Shown here: piece after piece, positions 19,373-28,124 of the stretch
Position numbering within the stretch: position 1 is the first letter of the stretch
Layout: each line of letters starts with the position of its first letter
From: Frigidibacter sp. RF13
GTDB taxonomy: Bacteria > Pseudomonadota > Alphaproteobacteria > Rhodobacterales > Rhodobacteraceae
Reading direction: 5' to 3'
Length of the DNA stretch: 64,000 nucleotides
Assembly: GCF_026626305.1 (NCBI RefSeq)
Contig: NZ_JAPNUE010000002.1
Span: 310,001-374,000, forward strand
Notes under the pieces: model-generated
Seen by the model: only the letters and a program-made list of their open reading frames with translations
Told to the model about the DNA's origin: nothing
Database searches by the model: none
Program-made: the position numbers and the translations under genes

Positions 19373-19400
19373 GGAATAGTTGCATCTGCAACTAAGTCAA
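19373..19400 (-). promoter_or_regulatory. Candidate hmgA promoter
   Basis: On the minus strand TTGACT (19400-19395) and TATTCC (19378-19373) are 16 nt apart and face hmgA. The first palindromic operator (19377-19394) fills the spacer, an arrangement suited to repression by occlusion. The start site is not known, and the -10 match is modest. Confidence 0.45.
19377..19394. promoter_or_regulatory. Palindromic operator 1 of the homogentisate cluster
   Basis: TAGTTGCATCTGCAACTA has 8-bp perfect arms around a 2-nt centre. It shares the core AGTTGC-N4-GCAACT with operator 2, whose centre is 28 bp away. It is the likely site of the MarR-family regulator encoded after maiA. Confidence 0.75.
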
Positions 19401-19404
19401 GATA

Positions 19405-19422
19405 AAGTTGCGTGTGCAACTT
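19405..19422. promoter_or_regulatory. Palindromic operator 2 of the homogentisate cluster
   Basis: AAGTTGCGTGTGCAACTT has 7-bp arms around a 4-nt centre and the same core as operator 1. It ends 15 nt before the maiA start. It would overlap a -10-like TAAAGT (19403-19408) facing maiA, so both divergent genes could be controlled together. Confidence 0.72.
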
Positions 19423-19437
19423 ATCATGAGGCAGCCG

Positions 19438-20067
19438 GTGACCGAAACCGTTCTCTACGACTACTGGCGGTCTTCAGCCTCCTACCGGATCCGGATCGCT
19501 CTGGCGTTGCTTGGCATTTCCTATCGGACAGTGTCAGTCGATCTGACGGCGGGAGAGCAGCGGGACGCCTTGAATCTCACGCGCAACCCGCAAGGTCTGG
19601 TGCCGACCCTCGACATCGACGGGCTCCGCCTGACGCAATCTCTCGCGATTCTCGACTATCTCAATGAGACGCGACAGGCGGGCTGGCTGCCCGGCGATCC
19701 GGCGCAGCGCGCCGAGGTGCGGGCGATCGCCCATGCGATCGCGATCGATATCCATCCGGTCTGCAATCTGCGCGTGGCGAAATATGCCGTCAGTCTCGGC
19801 TCGACGATGGAAGGCTGGATGCGGCATTTCATTCCGCTCGGCCTCGAAGGCGTCGAGGGCTTGCTTGAGCGGAACGCGGGCGGTCCCTATTCGCATGGCG
19901 ACAGCGTCACGCTCGCCGATATCTGCCTCGTCCCGCAAATCTACAATGCCCGCCGCTGGGGGGTGGACCTTGCGACCTTCCCGCGGGCTGCCGCGGTGGC
20001 AGAGGCGCTGGAGGCCCTGCCAGCCTTTCAGGCCGCGCATCCCGACCGGGCGAAGCAGGCCGGCTGA
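19438..20067 (+). CDS. maiA: Maleylacetoacetate isomerase (zeta-class GST)
   Basis: This protein of about 209 aa isomerises maleylacetoacetate to fumarylacetoacetate, the step between HmgA and FahA. It has the zeta-GST active-site motif YWRSSASYRIRIAL, which includes SSASYR, and then LTQSLAILDYLNE. The GTG at 19438 has GAGG 6 nt upstream and starts VTETVLYDYW, as expected for the family. An ATG at 19426 has no ribosome-binding site. The MarR-family regulator follows 23 nt downstream in the same direction. Confidence 0.93.
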   Translation: MTETVLYDYWRSSASYRIRIALALLGISYRTVSVDLTAGEQRDALNLTRNPQGLVPTLDIDGLRLTQSLAILDYLNETRQAGWLPGDPAQRAEVRAIAHAIAIDIHPVCNLRVAKYAVSLGSTMEGWMRHFIPLGLEGVEGLLERNAGGPYSHGDSVTLADICLVPQIYNARRWGVDLATFPRAAAVAEALEALPAFQAAHPDRAKQAG

Positions 20068-20090
20068 TTTTTCGAAAGGCTGCAGAACGC

Positions 20091-20552
20091 ATGACAAGCC
20101 GCGACACTGACTTCGACCTCGACCAGTTCCTGCCCTACCTGCTCAATCAGGCGGCCGAGGCGGTCAGTCAGGGGTTTCAGCCCGTCTATCGCGACCGCTA
20201 CGGCATGACGCGCACCCAATGGCGGGTCATGGCGAATCTTGGCAGGTTTGGCGCGATGACCGCGAGCGACATCTGTGCCGCGAGCCACGTCGAGAAGACC
20301 AAAGTCAGCCGCGCCGTCGCGACCCTGGAGGCGGCGGGGCACCTGGCCCGGGCACCCAGCGAGAACGACGGCAGGGCGGAAATCCTGTCACTTACCGAAA
20401 CAGGAATGGCGGTCTTTGAAGATCTTGGCCGATCTGCCCTGTCCTATGACGCGGACTTGAGGGCGCGGCTCGGCCCGGAAAGCGCCGAGGCGCTTCGCGG
20501 GCTCTTGCGGCGGCTGCGGGCGATGGAGCTACCCGCAACCGCCAAGGACTAA
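20091..20552 (+). CDS. MarR-family transcriptional regulator of the homogentisate cluster
   Basis: This 153-aa winged-helix protein has the MarR layout. It has RYGMTRTQWRVMANLGRFG (about residues 36-54) leading into the recognition region ICAASHVEKTKVSRAVATLE, and a wing with SENDGRAEILSLTETG. It sits directly after maiA and 0.7 kb from two identical-core palindromes between maiA and hmgA. It probably represses both transcription units until an aromatic ligand such as homogentisate releases it. Ligand and binding are inferred. MarR regulators of hmg genes are known in other Proteobacteria. Confidence 0.85.
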   Translation: MTSRDTDFDLDQFLPYLLNQAAEAVSQGFQPVYRDRYGMTRTQWRVMANLGRFGAMTASDICAASHVEKTKVSRAVATLEAAGHLARAPSENDGRAEILSLTETGMAVFEDLGRSALSYDADLRARLGPESAEALRGLLRRLRAMELPATAKD

Positions 20553-20560
20553 ACCGCCAG

Positions 20561-21064
20561 TCAGGCCGCGCTTTTCGGCAGCTTCCAGCCCGGACGGGGG
20601 AAGTGGCAGGTATAGCCGTTCGGGTAGCGCTCGAGATAGTCCTGATGCTCGGGCTCCGCCTCCCAGAACGGCCCTGCCGCCTTCACTTCCGTCACAACGT
20701 GCCCCGGCCAGATGCCCGAGGCATTGACATCGGCGATGGTGCGCTCGGCTTCCGCCTTTTGCGCCTCGCTCAGGTAATAGATGCCCGAGCGGTAGGAAAG
20801 GCCGAGGTCATTACCCTGCCGGTTCAGCGTGGTCGGATCGTGGATCTGGAAGAAGAACTCCAGAAGCTGGCGGTAAGACAGCCGTGCGGGGTCGAAGATC
20901 ACTTCGATCCCTTCTGCATGGGTACCGTGGTTGCGGTAGGTGGCGTTCGCCACATCGCCGCCGGTATAGCCGACGCGGGTCGAGATCACGCCGGGCATGC
21001 GCCGGATCAGGTCCTGCATGCCCCAGAAGCAGCCGCCAGCGAGGATCGCGGTCTCTGATGCCAT
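20561..21064 (-). CDS. msrA: Peptide-methionine (S)-S-oxide reductase MsrA
   Basis: This 167-aa protein has the catalytic motif [11 protein letters not shown] at the N-terminus and [20 protein letters not shown]. MsrA reduces Met-S-sulfoxide in proteins using thioredoxin. It follows msrB with a 1-nt gap on the same strand, so the two are one operon covering both epimers. The start is clear. It converges on the MarR gene with 8 nt between stops. Confidence 0.96.
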   Translation of the reverse strand: MASETAILAGGCFWGMQDLIRRMPGVISTRVGYTGGDVANATYRNHGTHAEGIEVIFDPARLSYRQLLEFFFQIHDPTTLNRQGNDLGLSYRSGIYYLSEAQKAEAERTIADVNASGIWPGHVVTEVKAAGPFWEAEPEHQDYLERYPNGYTCHFPRPGWKLPKSAA

Positions 21065-21065
21065 G

Positions 21066-21527
21066 TCATTTGCCTCCCTTGATCTGGTTGGCGAACGCGC
21101 CGTAGCCTTCGGCCTCCAGCCGGTTCAGCGGGATGAACCGCAGCGAGGCGGAATTGATGCAATAGCGCAAGCCGCCCCGGTCACGCGGACCATCCGGGAA
21201 GACATGGCCCAGATGGCTGTCGCCGTGCTTCGAGCGCACTTCGGTGCGGATCATGCCATGGGTCCGATCCTCCAGCTCCTCGACATGCTCGTCTACAACG
21301 GGCTTTGTGAACGACGGCCAGCCGCAATGGCTGTCGAACTTGTCGTCGGACGAAAAAAGCGGCTCGCCCGAAACCACGTCGACATAAAGGCCCGGTTCCT
21401 TGTGGTCCCAATATTCGCCGGTGAAGGCGCGCTCGGTCCCGTCGGTCTGGGTCACGCGGTACTGTTCCGGCGTCAGCCGGGAAATTGCTTCGTCGGTCTT
21501 GGCATAGGTCTTGGTCGCGGTGGTCAT
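21066..21527 (-). CDS. msrB: Peptide-methionine (R)-S-oxide reductase MsrB
   Basis: This 153-aa protein has [23 protein letters not shown] and [11 protein letters not shown], the last holding the catalytic Cys. The paired CxxC motifs that bind zinc in many MsrB proteins are not seen, so it belongs to the zinc-free type. The start at 21527 has GAAGGGAG upstream; an earlier in-frame ATG at 21560 adds eleven residues. It is the first gene of the msrB-msrA pair and works with thioredoxin. Confidence 0.94.
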   Translation of the reverse strand: MTTATKTYAKTDEAISRLTPEQYRVTQTDGTERAFTGEYWDHKEPGLYVDVVSGEPLFSSDDKFDSHCGWPSFTKPVVDEHVEELEDRTHGMIRTEVRSKHGDSHLGHVFPDGPRDRGGLRYCINSASLRFIPLNRLEAEGYGAFANQIKGGK

Positions 21528-21602
21528 CGTCACTCCCTTCGCTGCCGTCGCCGCACGCATATGGGTGCAGATGATAACGCCGCAAGCGAATGCTTCAATG
21601 GC

Positions 21603-22844
21603 TCACGGAGCCTTGACATGCGGCAATGAAAGGTCGGGCAGTTCGGGGCGGAGCCCGATGCCGATCAACCGGGCGGGCAGGCAGTTGAGGTAGGGCAGGC
21701 GGGCGACCAGACGCGCCGCAAGGGGGGCGCGCAGCCTCGGCGCCGTCGCGGCGAGCGCGGGCGCAAGCACCCGGTTCTGCGCGAAGACCTGAAGGGCCTG
21801 CGTTGCCCGCGTGGGCCAGAGCCGCCGTTTCTCGACCGAGGCAAGATCGGCATCCGTCGCATTTCCCGCCAGCAGCGGGCGGGTCAGCAGGTTCGCGGCG
21901 GCGACCGCATCCTGCACGGCAAGGTTCACGCCCACGCCGCCAACCGGCGACATGGCATGTGCAGCATCGCCGATGGCAAGGAACCCCGGTCGCCACCAGC
22001 GCTTCAGCCGGTTGACCTGGACATTCAGAAGCTTGACTTGATCCCAGTCGTCAATCTCCGCCGTGCGGTCGTCGGAGAAGGGCAGAAGCGGGCGAAGCTC
22101 TGCCCGGAAGGCTGCGATCCCGGCATCCCGGATCCGCGCGTTCGCACCCTTGGCGATGACCTTGGCGCATTGCCAGTACTCGCCCCGGTTCAGCATGATG
22201 AAGATCCGCCCCCGGTCGAAGCGGCCCTGCGTCTGGTCGGTATCGCCCGGCCGACGCGAAAGGCGGAACCAAAGGACGTCGATCGATGCGCCGAGGTCCA
22301 TCACCTCCAGCCCCGCCGCCTGTCTGAGGACCGACCCGCGCCCATCGGCCGCGATCGTCAGCCGGGCCGGAATTTCGCCGACACCCTCCGGCCCTAGCAC
22401 GCGGACGCCGGTGACCTGACCGCCGTCGGTCATCAGTCCGGTCGCCTCCGTCCGCATTCGAAGGTCGTAGCCGGGAAAGGCGGCGGCACGCGCGGCGAGG
22501 AAATTCAGGAAATCCCATTGCGGCATCATCGCCACGTAGGGCGCCGCGACCTTGAGATGCGAGAAATCCCCAAGGATCAGCTCTTCCCCGCCGAAATTCG
22601 CCGCAACCGTTGGCACCTTTTGATGAGGCAGCTTCAGAAAATCGTCCAGAAGCCCCAGCCGTGACATCACTTCCATCGTCGAGGGATGGATCGTGTCGCC
22701 ACGAAAATCGCGCAGGAAGTCGGCGTGCTTTTCAAGGACCGTCACTTTCAGCCCGGCGCGGGCCAGCAAGTACCCGAGCATCAGCCCTGCCGGTCCGCCT
22801 CCGGCGATGCAGCAGTCCCTGCGGTCGCCCTCACTCCTCATCAT
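21603..22844 (-). CDS. FAD-dependent monooxygenase-like oxidoreductase
   Basis: This protein of about 413 aa is a group A flavin monooxygenase. The N-terminus has the dinucleotide-binding fold CCIAGGGPAGLMLGYLLARAG. LTIAADGRGSVLRQ matches the DG motif, and FLAIGDAAHAMSPVGGVGVN matches the GD motif. It should hydroxylate an aromatic or other small substrate with NAD(P)H. The substrate cannot be named. The start is at 22844 or 22841 and overlaps the end of the upstream epimerase gene by about 11-14 nt, so the two are coupled. The GC-rich GGCGGGG before it is a plausible binding site. Confidence 0.86.
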   Translation of the reverse strand: MMRSEGDRRDCCIAGGGPAGLMLGYLLARAGLKVTVLEKHADFLRDFRGDTIHPSTMEVMSRLGLLDDFLKLPHQKVPTVAANFGGEELILGDFSHLKVAAPYVAMMPQWDFLNFLAARAAAFPGYDLRMRTEATGLMTDGGQVTGVRVLGPEGVGEIPARLTIAADGRGSVLRQAAGLEVMDLGASIDVLWFRLSRRPGDTDQTQGRFDRGRIFIMLNRGEYWQCAKVIAKGANARIRDAGIAAFRAELRPLLPFSDDRTAEIDDWDQVKLLNVQVNRLKRWWRPGFLAIGDAAHAMSPVGGVGVNLAVQDAVAAANLLTRPLLAGNATDADLASVEKRRLWPTRATQALQVFAQNRVLAPALAATAPRLRAPLAARLVARLPYLNCLPARLIGIGLRPELPDLSLPHVKAP

Positions 22845-23715
22845 CCCCGCCATCGGACATCGCAGCGCGCATGGCCGCGAGCCCCTCGCGATAGGTCGGA
22901 TAGGCGAGATGAACGCCCAGTTCGGTACGGATCCGGTCGTTCCGCACCTTCTTCGATTCCGCATAGAAGCTGCGGGCCATGGCCGACATCGGCGCTTCGT
23001 CAAAGGGAATACGCGGCGGCGGCGGCAGGCCAAGCAGCCGCGCGGCGTGGATCAGCACTTCCTCGGGTGATGTCGGCTCATCATCGCAGACGTTGTAGAC
23101 CCCGCCCGGTGCGGGGGCCTTGATCGAGGCCTCCAGAACCGCCGCGATATCGTCGACATGCACGCGGCTCATGAACTGGTTCTCGCGGATGATCAGCCGC
23201 GCCGTGCCGTCCATAACCTTGCGGAAAGGCCCGCGCCCGGGGCCGTAGATGCCCGCCAGCCGGAAGATATGCAGCGCAAGGCCGGTCCTCGCGGCGAGCT
23301 GCTGCCAGGCCTCCTCCGCTTCCAGCCGCGCCTGCCCGCGCGCGGTCGATGGCGCAAGCGGCGTGTCCTCGTCGACCCATCCACCGGCATGATCGCCATA
23401 GACGCCGGTCGTCGACAGATAGCCCGCCCAGGCGAGGTGCGGCGCTGCTGCCTCGATCTCTGTCCCGTGCGCGGCCAGCACAGGGTCGCCCTCGGGGACC
23501 GGCCCGATCCCGGCCAGAAGATGGGTGGCGCGGGCAAGCGCAGGCTGAAGCGGTGCGCCGGGCCAGATCAAGGGCTCGACGCCCGTGGCGCGCAAGGTTT
23601 CAGCCTTCTCTGCGCTACGGGTTGTACCGATCACCGTCCAGCCTTGCGGCAGCAAGCGTCGCGACAGGGCGGCGGCCGAATAGCCGTGGCCGAGGATGAG
23701 AAGCGTTCCAGTCAT
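22831..23715 (-). CDS. NAD(P)-dependent SDR-type epimerase (YeeZ-like)
   Basis: This 294-aa extended-SDR protein has a GHGYSAAALSRRL nucleotide-binding segment (GxGxxA type) and LSTTGVYGDHAG. It continues with IFRLAGIYGPGRGPFR and a C-terminal half with VHVDDIAAVLEASI. It resembles YeeZ-like NAD-dependent epimerases of unknown substrate. The start at 23715 begins MTGTLLILGHGY. It overlaps the flavoprotein gene downstream. It lacks an obvious YxxxK active site, so a catalytic role is not certain. Confidence 0.8.
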   Translation of the reverse strand: MTGTLLILGHGYSAAALSRRLLPQGWTVIGTTRSAEKAETLRATGVEPLIWPGAPLQPALARATHLLAGIGPVPEGDPVLAAHGTEIEAAAPHLAWAGYLSTTGVYGDHAGGWVDEDTPLAPSTARGQARLEAEEAWQQLAARTGLALHIFRLAGIYGPGRGPFRKVMDGTARLIIRENQFMSRVHVDDIAAVLEASIKAPAPGGVYNVCDDEPTSPEEVLIHAARLLGLPPPPRIPFDEAPMSAMARSFYAESKKVRNDRIRTELGVHLAYPTYREGLAAMRAAMSDGGDDEE

Positions 23716-23792
23716 GGCGCGACTATCCCCGGCGCGCACGCGGGATTCAAGCGGGCCTTGACGGACCTCTTGCCGCATGATCCGCTTGCGGG

Positions 23793-24422
23793 ATGAGCGA
23801 CGATCCCTCCCTCGACGCGGCCTATGCTCTCGACGGTGCCGAGGGCGCGCGGCGCCTCTATCGCGACTGGGCGGCAAGCTATGACGGTGATTTTGCTGCG
23901 GTGCAGGACTATCTTCTGCCCGCCCATGTGGCGCGGCATTTTGCCAATCTTGGCGGGCAGGGACCGGTCCTCGACGTGGGCGCGGGCACCGGGCTCTGCG
24001 CGGAAGGGCTGGCGCGCGCAGGGATCGGCCCGATCGACGGGATCGACCTGTCGCCAGATATGCTGGCCATAGCGAGGGCCAAGGCTCTTTACGCGCGGCT
24101 TCTCGAGGCGGACGTGACCGGGCCGATGGACCTGCCCCACGCGCATTACCGGGGCATCGTCAGCTCCGGGACCTTCACCCTTGGCCACGTTGGGCCGGGG
24201 GCGATCGCGGGGCTTCTGGCCCATGCGGCGCCAGAGGCGCTCATCGTGCTTTCGGTCAATGTGAAACATTGGGACAGCGCGGGGTTCGACGCCGCGTTCG
24301 AGGCACTTGCGGGCCGCATCACTTCGCCCGACCGGCAGGAAGTTATGATCTACGGTCCAGCCGCCGACCCCGCCCACCGCGACGACCGCGCCTGGCTCGT
24401 CAGCTTCCGCACGCTCGCCTGA
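23793..24422 (+). CDS. Class I SAM-dependent methyltransferase
   Basis: This 209-aa protein has the motif I sequence VLDVGAGTGLCAEGLARAG (about residues 59-77) and an acidic IDGIDLSPDML that holds the adenosine ribose. The N-terminal DAAYALDGAEGARRLYRDWA resembles the Williams-Beuren-type methyltransferase group. The substrate is unknown. It stands alone, divergent from the SDR gene. The start at 23793 is the only ATG that keeps the N-terminal helix. Confidence 0.85.
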   Translation: MSDDPSLDAAYALDGAEGARRLYRDWAASYDGDFAAVQDYLLPAHVARHFANLGGQGPVLDVGAGTGLCAEGLARAGIGPIDGIDLSPDMLAIARAKALYARLLEADVTGPMDLPHAHYRGIVSSGTFTLGHVGPGAIAGLLAHAAPEALIVLSVNVKHWDSAGFDAAFEALAGRITSPDRQEVMIYGPAADPAHRDDRAWLVSFRTLA

Positions 24423-24520
24423 GCCCGCAGGCCGATTTCCGCGCCGGTGACGCACTTGTCGTACTATCGTATTGAACGGTCCTCGCCGCGCCGCTATCAG
24501 GGTCGGACATCCCAGACCCG

Positions 24521-25195
24521 ATGATGGACATGGCCCGGCTCTATCACGTTCCCCTCTCGCCCTTCTGCCGCAAGGTGCGCCTGACGCTCGCCGAGAAGAA
24601 GATCGAGGTGGAGCTTGTGGAAGAACGCTATTGGGAACAGGGCCAGGACTTCCTGCGCCGAAATCCCGCCGGGAAGGTGCCGGTCCTGAAGATCGACAAC
24701 CGCACCCTGTCGGAAAGCCAGGCGATCTGCGAGCTTCTGGAAGAATCCGTGCCCGAACCGCGCCTGATGCCCCGCGATATCGACGGACGCTATGAGGTGC
24801 GCCGCCTGTGCGCCTGGTTCGACGATAAGTTTCACGAGGAAGTGACCTCGAAACTGCTTTACGAGCGGATCAACAAAAAGATCATGGGGCAGGGCTACCC
24901 GGATTCGAAAAACGTCAAGACCGGGGCGAGCCGGATCAAATACCATCTTGATTACATGAGCTGGCTCCTGGATCAGCGCCGCTGGCTGGCGGGCGACCAG
25001 ATGACGCTCGCCGATCTGACCGCGGCTGCGCATCTTTCCGCGCTCGATTATATTTCTGACGTGGACTGGAACCGCAGCCAGAACGTGCGCGACTGGTATG
25101 CCAAGATCAAGTCGCGCCCCTCGTTCCGATCGATTCTCGCCGACCAGATCCCTGGCTTCCCGCCGCCATCGCATTACGCCGATCTGGATTTCTGA
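24521..25195 (+). CDS. GST-fold protein, probable cell-division factor FzlA
   Basis: This 224-aa protein has a thioredoxin-like N-domain (LYHVPLSPFCRKVRLTLAEK) and an all-helical GST C-domain with MTLADLTAAAHLS. The tail ends PPSHYADLDF. A conserved C-terminal tail of this kind is a feature I associate with FzlA, the essential FtsZ-binding GST-like protein of Caulobacter and other alphaproteobacteria. If correct, it shapes FtsZ filaments rather than conjugating glutathione. A plain GST is the alternative. A later in-frame ATG at 24530 is possible. A GC palindrome follows its stop. Confidence 0.72.
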   Translation: MMDMARLYHVPLSPFCRKVRLTLAEKKIEVELVEERYWEQGQDFLRRNPAGKVPVLKIDNRTLSESQAICELLEESVPEPRLMPRDIDGRYEVRRLCAWFDDKFHEEVTSKLLYERINKKIMGQGYPDSKNVKTGASRIKYHLDYMSWLLDQRRWLAGDQMTLADLTAAAHLSALDYISDVDWNRSQNVRDWYAKIKSRPSFRSILADQIPGFPPPSHYADLDF

Positions 25196-25202
25196 GGAAA
25201 GG

Positions 25203-25242
25203 CCGGGGGGCTGCCTGCCCCCCGGACCCCCCGAGGATATTT
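25203..25242 (+). repeat. Dispersed GC palindrome, copy B (after the FzlA-like gene)
   Basis: The stem is CCGGGGGG/CCCCCCGG with a 7-nt loop, followed by ACCCCCCGAGGATATTT. It is the inverse-complement match of copies A and C. It begins 7 nt after a stop codon, in the same orientation relative to the upstream gene as the other copies. Confidence 0.75.
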
Positions 25243-25301
25243 GGAAACGGAAGAGGATAGAAATTAACCCTTCCTTCACCTTGGCGCGCGAGCCTTGGGC
25301 C

Positions 25302-26066
25302 ATGCGCCCGACTCGCTCCGCCTTCGAGGAAGTTCCCCTGCCGCTTTTTGGCGACGATGAGGCGCCGGGGCTTGCGCTTTCTCAAGGCAAACTGCCCTCC
25401 TATATCTGCGACCACCGCGAAAGACTGCGCGAAAGGTTCATGGCGGGCGGCGCGGCGGCGATGCCAGACTATGAGCTTCTGGAACTGGTCCTCTTCCGCG
25501 CGATCCTGCGGCAAGATGTCAAACCCCTCGCCCGGCGGCTCCTGGACCTGTTCGGCACGTTCGAGGGTGTCCTGTCAGCACCCGTCGCGCGGCTGGATGA
25601 GGTTCCAGGCGTTGGCCCGGCGGTGATTCAGGAATTGAAGATCGTCGAGGCCGCCGCCCATCGCCTGACCCGGACACGGGTGATGAATCGGCCGGTCCTG
25701 TCCTCATGGGAGGCGCTTCTGGATTATTGCCGGGCGGCGATGGGGCACCGGCAGACCGAACAGTTCCGCATCCTCTATCTCGACCGCAAGAATATCCTGA
25801 TCGCCGATGAGGAGCAGGCGCAGGGCACGGTCGATCATGTGCCGGTCTATCCGCGCGAGGTGGTGAAGCGGGCGCTGGAACTGAATGCCTCGGCGCTGAT
25901 CCTCGTCCACAATCACCCGTCGGGCGATCCGAGCCCGTCGGAGGCCGACATCCTTGTCACCAATCAGGTGCGGGATGCGGCCGAGGTGCTGGGCCTTGTG
26001 GTCCACGACCATCTGATCATCGGCCGCAGCAACGTGTTGAGCTTTCGCAGCGAAGGCTATCTGTGA
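25302..26066 (+). CDS. radC: RadC family JAB-domain protein
   Basis: This 254-aa protein has an N-terminal helix-hairpin-helix part (LDEVPGVGPAVIQELKIVEA) and a C-terminal MPN/JAB domain. The metal site is HNHPSGDPSPSEAD. RadC was once linked to repair, but its biochemical activity is still unclear, and the JAB motif suggests a metallohydrolase. The start at 25302 gives a normal length; the frame extends upstream across the palindrome without homology. It converges on phbB. Confidence 0.92.
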   Translation: MRPTRSAFEEVPLPLFGDDEAPGLALSQGKLPSYICDHRERLRERFMAGGAAAMPDYELLELVLFRAILRQDVKPLARRLLDLFGTFEGVLSAPVARLDEVPGVGPAVIQELKIVEAAAHRLTRTRVMNRPVLSSWEALLDYCRAAMGHRQTEQFRILYLDRKNILIADEEQAQGTVDHVPVYPREVVKRALELNASALILVHNHPSGDPSPSEADILVTNQVRDAAEVLGLVVHDHLIIGRSNVLSFRSEGYL

Positions 26067-26067
26067 C

Positions 26068-26092
26068 CCGGCGGCGCAGCGCGCGCCGCCGG
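26068..26092. terminator. Hairpin between convergent radC and phbB
   Basis: A 10-bp perfect stem CCGGCGGCGC/GCGCCGCCGG with a 5-nt loop starts directly after the radC stop. No T-run follows, so it may act as a strong transcript-end hairpin rather than a classical terminator. Confidence 0.55.
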
Positions 26093-26105
26093 TTGCGGGA
26101 TGCTG

Positions 26106-26831
26106 TCAGACGAAGAACTGGCCGCCGTTCGCGCTGATCGTCGAGCCGGTGATGAAGCCCGCTTCGTCGGACGCAAGGAAACAGACGATCCGCGCGATCT
26201 CCTCGGGCTCGCCCAGGCGGCCGACCGGGATCAGCGGGATGATCCGCTCGTTCAGCACCTTTTCGTCGATCGCCTTGACCATCTCGGTCGCGATATAGCC
26301 TGGGCAGATCGCGTTCACCGTGATCCCAGCGCGTGCGCCTTCCTGCGCCAGCGCCTTGGTGAAGCCGAGGTCACCCGCCTTCGCCGCCGAATAGTTCGCC
26401 TGACCGGCCTGCCCCTTCTGCCCGTTGATCGAGGAGATCGAGATCACGCGCCCGAACTTGCGGTCGCGCATACCGGACCAGAGAGGATGCGTCATGTTGA
26501 AGAGGCCCGAGAGGTTGGTGTCGATCACCTCTTTCCACTGCTGCGGCGTCATCTTGTGGAACATCGCGTCGCGGGTGATGCCCGCATTGTTCACCAGCAC
26601 ATCGACCGGGCCGAGGTCGGCCTCGACCTTCGCGACGCCGGCGGCGCAGGCGTCATAGTCGGCGACCGACCATTTGTAGGTGGGGATGCCGGTTTCCTTG
26701 GTGAAGGCCGCCGCCGCCTCGTCATTGCCCGCATAGTTCGCCGCGACCGTGTAGCCTGCGGCCTTCAGCGCCACCGAAATCGCCGCGCCGATGCCACGCG
26801 ACCCGCCTGTGACCAATGCTACCCGTGCCAT
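26106..26831 (-). CDS. phbB: Acetoacetyl-CoA reductase PhbB
   Basis: This 241-aa SDR has a TGGSRGIG cofactor motif, NNAG, and the catalytic Ser/Tyr/Lys in SISSINGQ and ANYSAAKAG. It reduces acetoacetyl-CoA to (R)-3-hydroxybutyryl-CoA with NADPH for polyhydroxybutyrate synthesis. FGRVISISSINGQKGQ is typical of PhbB rather than FabG. phbA lies upstream on the same strand. A strong terminator lies between them, so phbB may have its own promoter or be attenuated. No phbC is in the window. Confidence 0.94.
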   Translation of the reverse strand: MARVALVTGGSRGIGAAISVALKAAGYTVAANYAGNDEAAAAFTKETGIPTYKWSVADYDACAAGVAKVEADLGPVDVLVNNAGITRDAMFHKMTPQQWKEVIDTNLSGLFNMTHPLWSGMRDRKFGRVISISSINGQKGQAGQANYSAAKAGDLGFTKALAQEGARAGITVNAICPGYIATEMVKAIDEKVLNERIIPLIPVGRLGEPEEIARIVCFLASDEAGFITGSTISANGGQFFV

Positions 26832-26884
26832 GATTCTCTCCCGTAATGAGTGCTGCTTGAAACAGCGTTAGCCAAATGCAAAAA

Positions 26885-26912
26885 CGGGCGCAACAATGTT
26901 GCGCCCGGTTTT
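26885..26912 (-). terminator. Rho-independent terminator between phbA and phbB
   Basis: The perfect stem CGGGCGCAAC/GTTGCGCCCG has a 3-nt loop, with TTTT on the plus side and TTTTT on the minus side. It is therefore potentially bidirectional. Read with phbA it ends that transcript 40-60 nt past the stop, before phbB. Confidence 0.85.
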
Positions 26913-26948
26913 CTGCGTTTGCAGCAAAATGTCGCTGCGATGCCGCGA

Positions 26949-28124
26949 TCAGGCGCGCTCCAGGCACATGGCCACGCCCATGCCGCCGCCGATGCACAGC
27001 GTCGCGAGGCCTTTCTTGGCGCCCGAACGTTTCATTTCGAAGACAAGGGTGTTGAGGATGCGGGCGCCGGACGCACCGATCGGATGGCCGATGGCGATGG
27101 CGCCGCCGTTCACGTTCACGCGCGCCGAATCCCAGCCCATGTCCTTGTTGACCGCACAGGCCTGGGCGGCGAAGGCCTCGTTCGCCTCGATCCGGTCCAG
27201 ATCGGCGGCCTTCCAGCCGGCCTTTTCCAGCGCCTTGCGGCTCGCGTGGATCGGGCCTACGCCCATGATCGCCGGATCAAGACCGGCGGTGGCGTAGGAG
27301 GCGATGCGGGCCAGCGGCGTCAGGCCGCGCCGGGCCGCCTCTTCCTCGCTCATCACCAGAACCGCCGCCGCGCCATCATTGATGCCGCTGGCATTGCCCG
27401 CCGTCACCGACCCGTCCTTGGCAAAGGCCGGACGCAGCTTGGTCATCGCGTCGATCGTCGCGCCGTGGCGGATATATTCGTCCTGATCGACGATGGTATC
27501 TCCCTTGCGGGTCTTCACGGTGAAAGCGACGATCTCGTCGGCGAACTTGCCCGCCTTCTGCGCGGCTTCGGCCTTGTTCTGCGAGGCCAGCGCGAATTCA
27601 TCCTGCATCTCGCGGCTGATCTGCCACTTCTGCGCGACGTTTTCGGCGGTCGTGCCCATGTGGTAGCCGTTGAACGCGTCCCACAGGCCGTCCTTGATCA
27701 TGCAGTCGATGAAGTTCAGGTCGCCCATCTTCTGCCCCGCGCGCAGATGCGCGACATGGGGCGACAGCGACATCGATTCCTGACCGCCTGCCGCGACGAT
27801 TGCGGCGTCGCCCAGCTGCACATGCTGTGCGGCCAGGGCCACGGCGCGCAGGCCCGAACCGCAGACCTGGTTGATGCCCCAGGCTGCGCTTTCCTGCGGC
27901 AGGCCGGCCCTGATATGCGCCTGACGCGCCGGGTTCTGGCCCTGACCAGCGGTCAGCACCTGGCCGAGGATCGTCTCGCTCACCTCGGCCTTGTCGATGC
28001 CCGCGCGGGCCACCACCGCCTCAAGCACCGCCGCGCCCAAGTCATGTGCCGGCGTATTGGCGAAAGAACCGTTGAAGCTGCCGACCGCTGTGCGTGCGGC
28101 CGAGACGATTACGACATTGGTCAT
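26949..28124 (-). CDS. phbA: Acetyl-CoA C-acetyltransferase PhbA
   Basis: This 391-aa thiolase condenses two acetyl-CoA to acetoacetyl-CoA for polyhydroxybutyrate or other routes. Its active site is C88 in [11 protein letters not shown]. The C-terminal pair is [11 protein letters not shown] (His) and [10 protein letters not shown] (Cys). It matches PhbA in length and in [19 protein letters not shown]. It is divergent from nothing nearby; an EAL gene ends 125 nt upstream on the same strand. Confidence 0.95.
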   Translation of the reverse strand: MTNVVIVSAARTAVGSFNGSFANTPAHDLGAAVLEAVVARAGIDKAEVSETILGQVLTAGQGQNPARQAHIRAGLPQESAAWGINQVCGSGLRAVALAAQHVQLGDAAIVAAGGQESMSLSPHVAHLRAGQKMGDLNFIDCMIKDGLWDAFNGYHMGTTAENVAQKWQISREMQDEFALASQNKAEAAQKAGKFADEIVAFTVKTRKGDTIVDQDEYIRHGATIDAMTKLRPAFAKDGSVTAGNASGINDGAAAVLVMSEEEAARRGLTPLARIASYATAGLDPAIMGVGPIHASRKALEKAGWKAADLDRIEANEAFAAQACAVNKDMGWDSARVNVNGGAIAIGHPIGASGARILNTLVFEMKRSGAKKGLATLCIGGGMGVAMCLERA

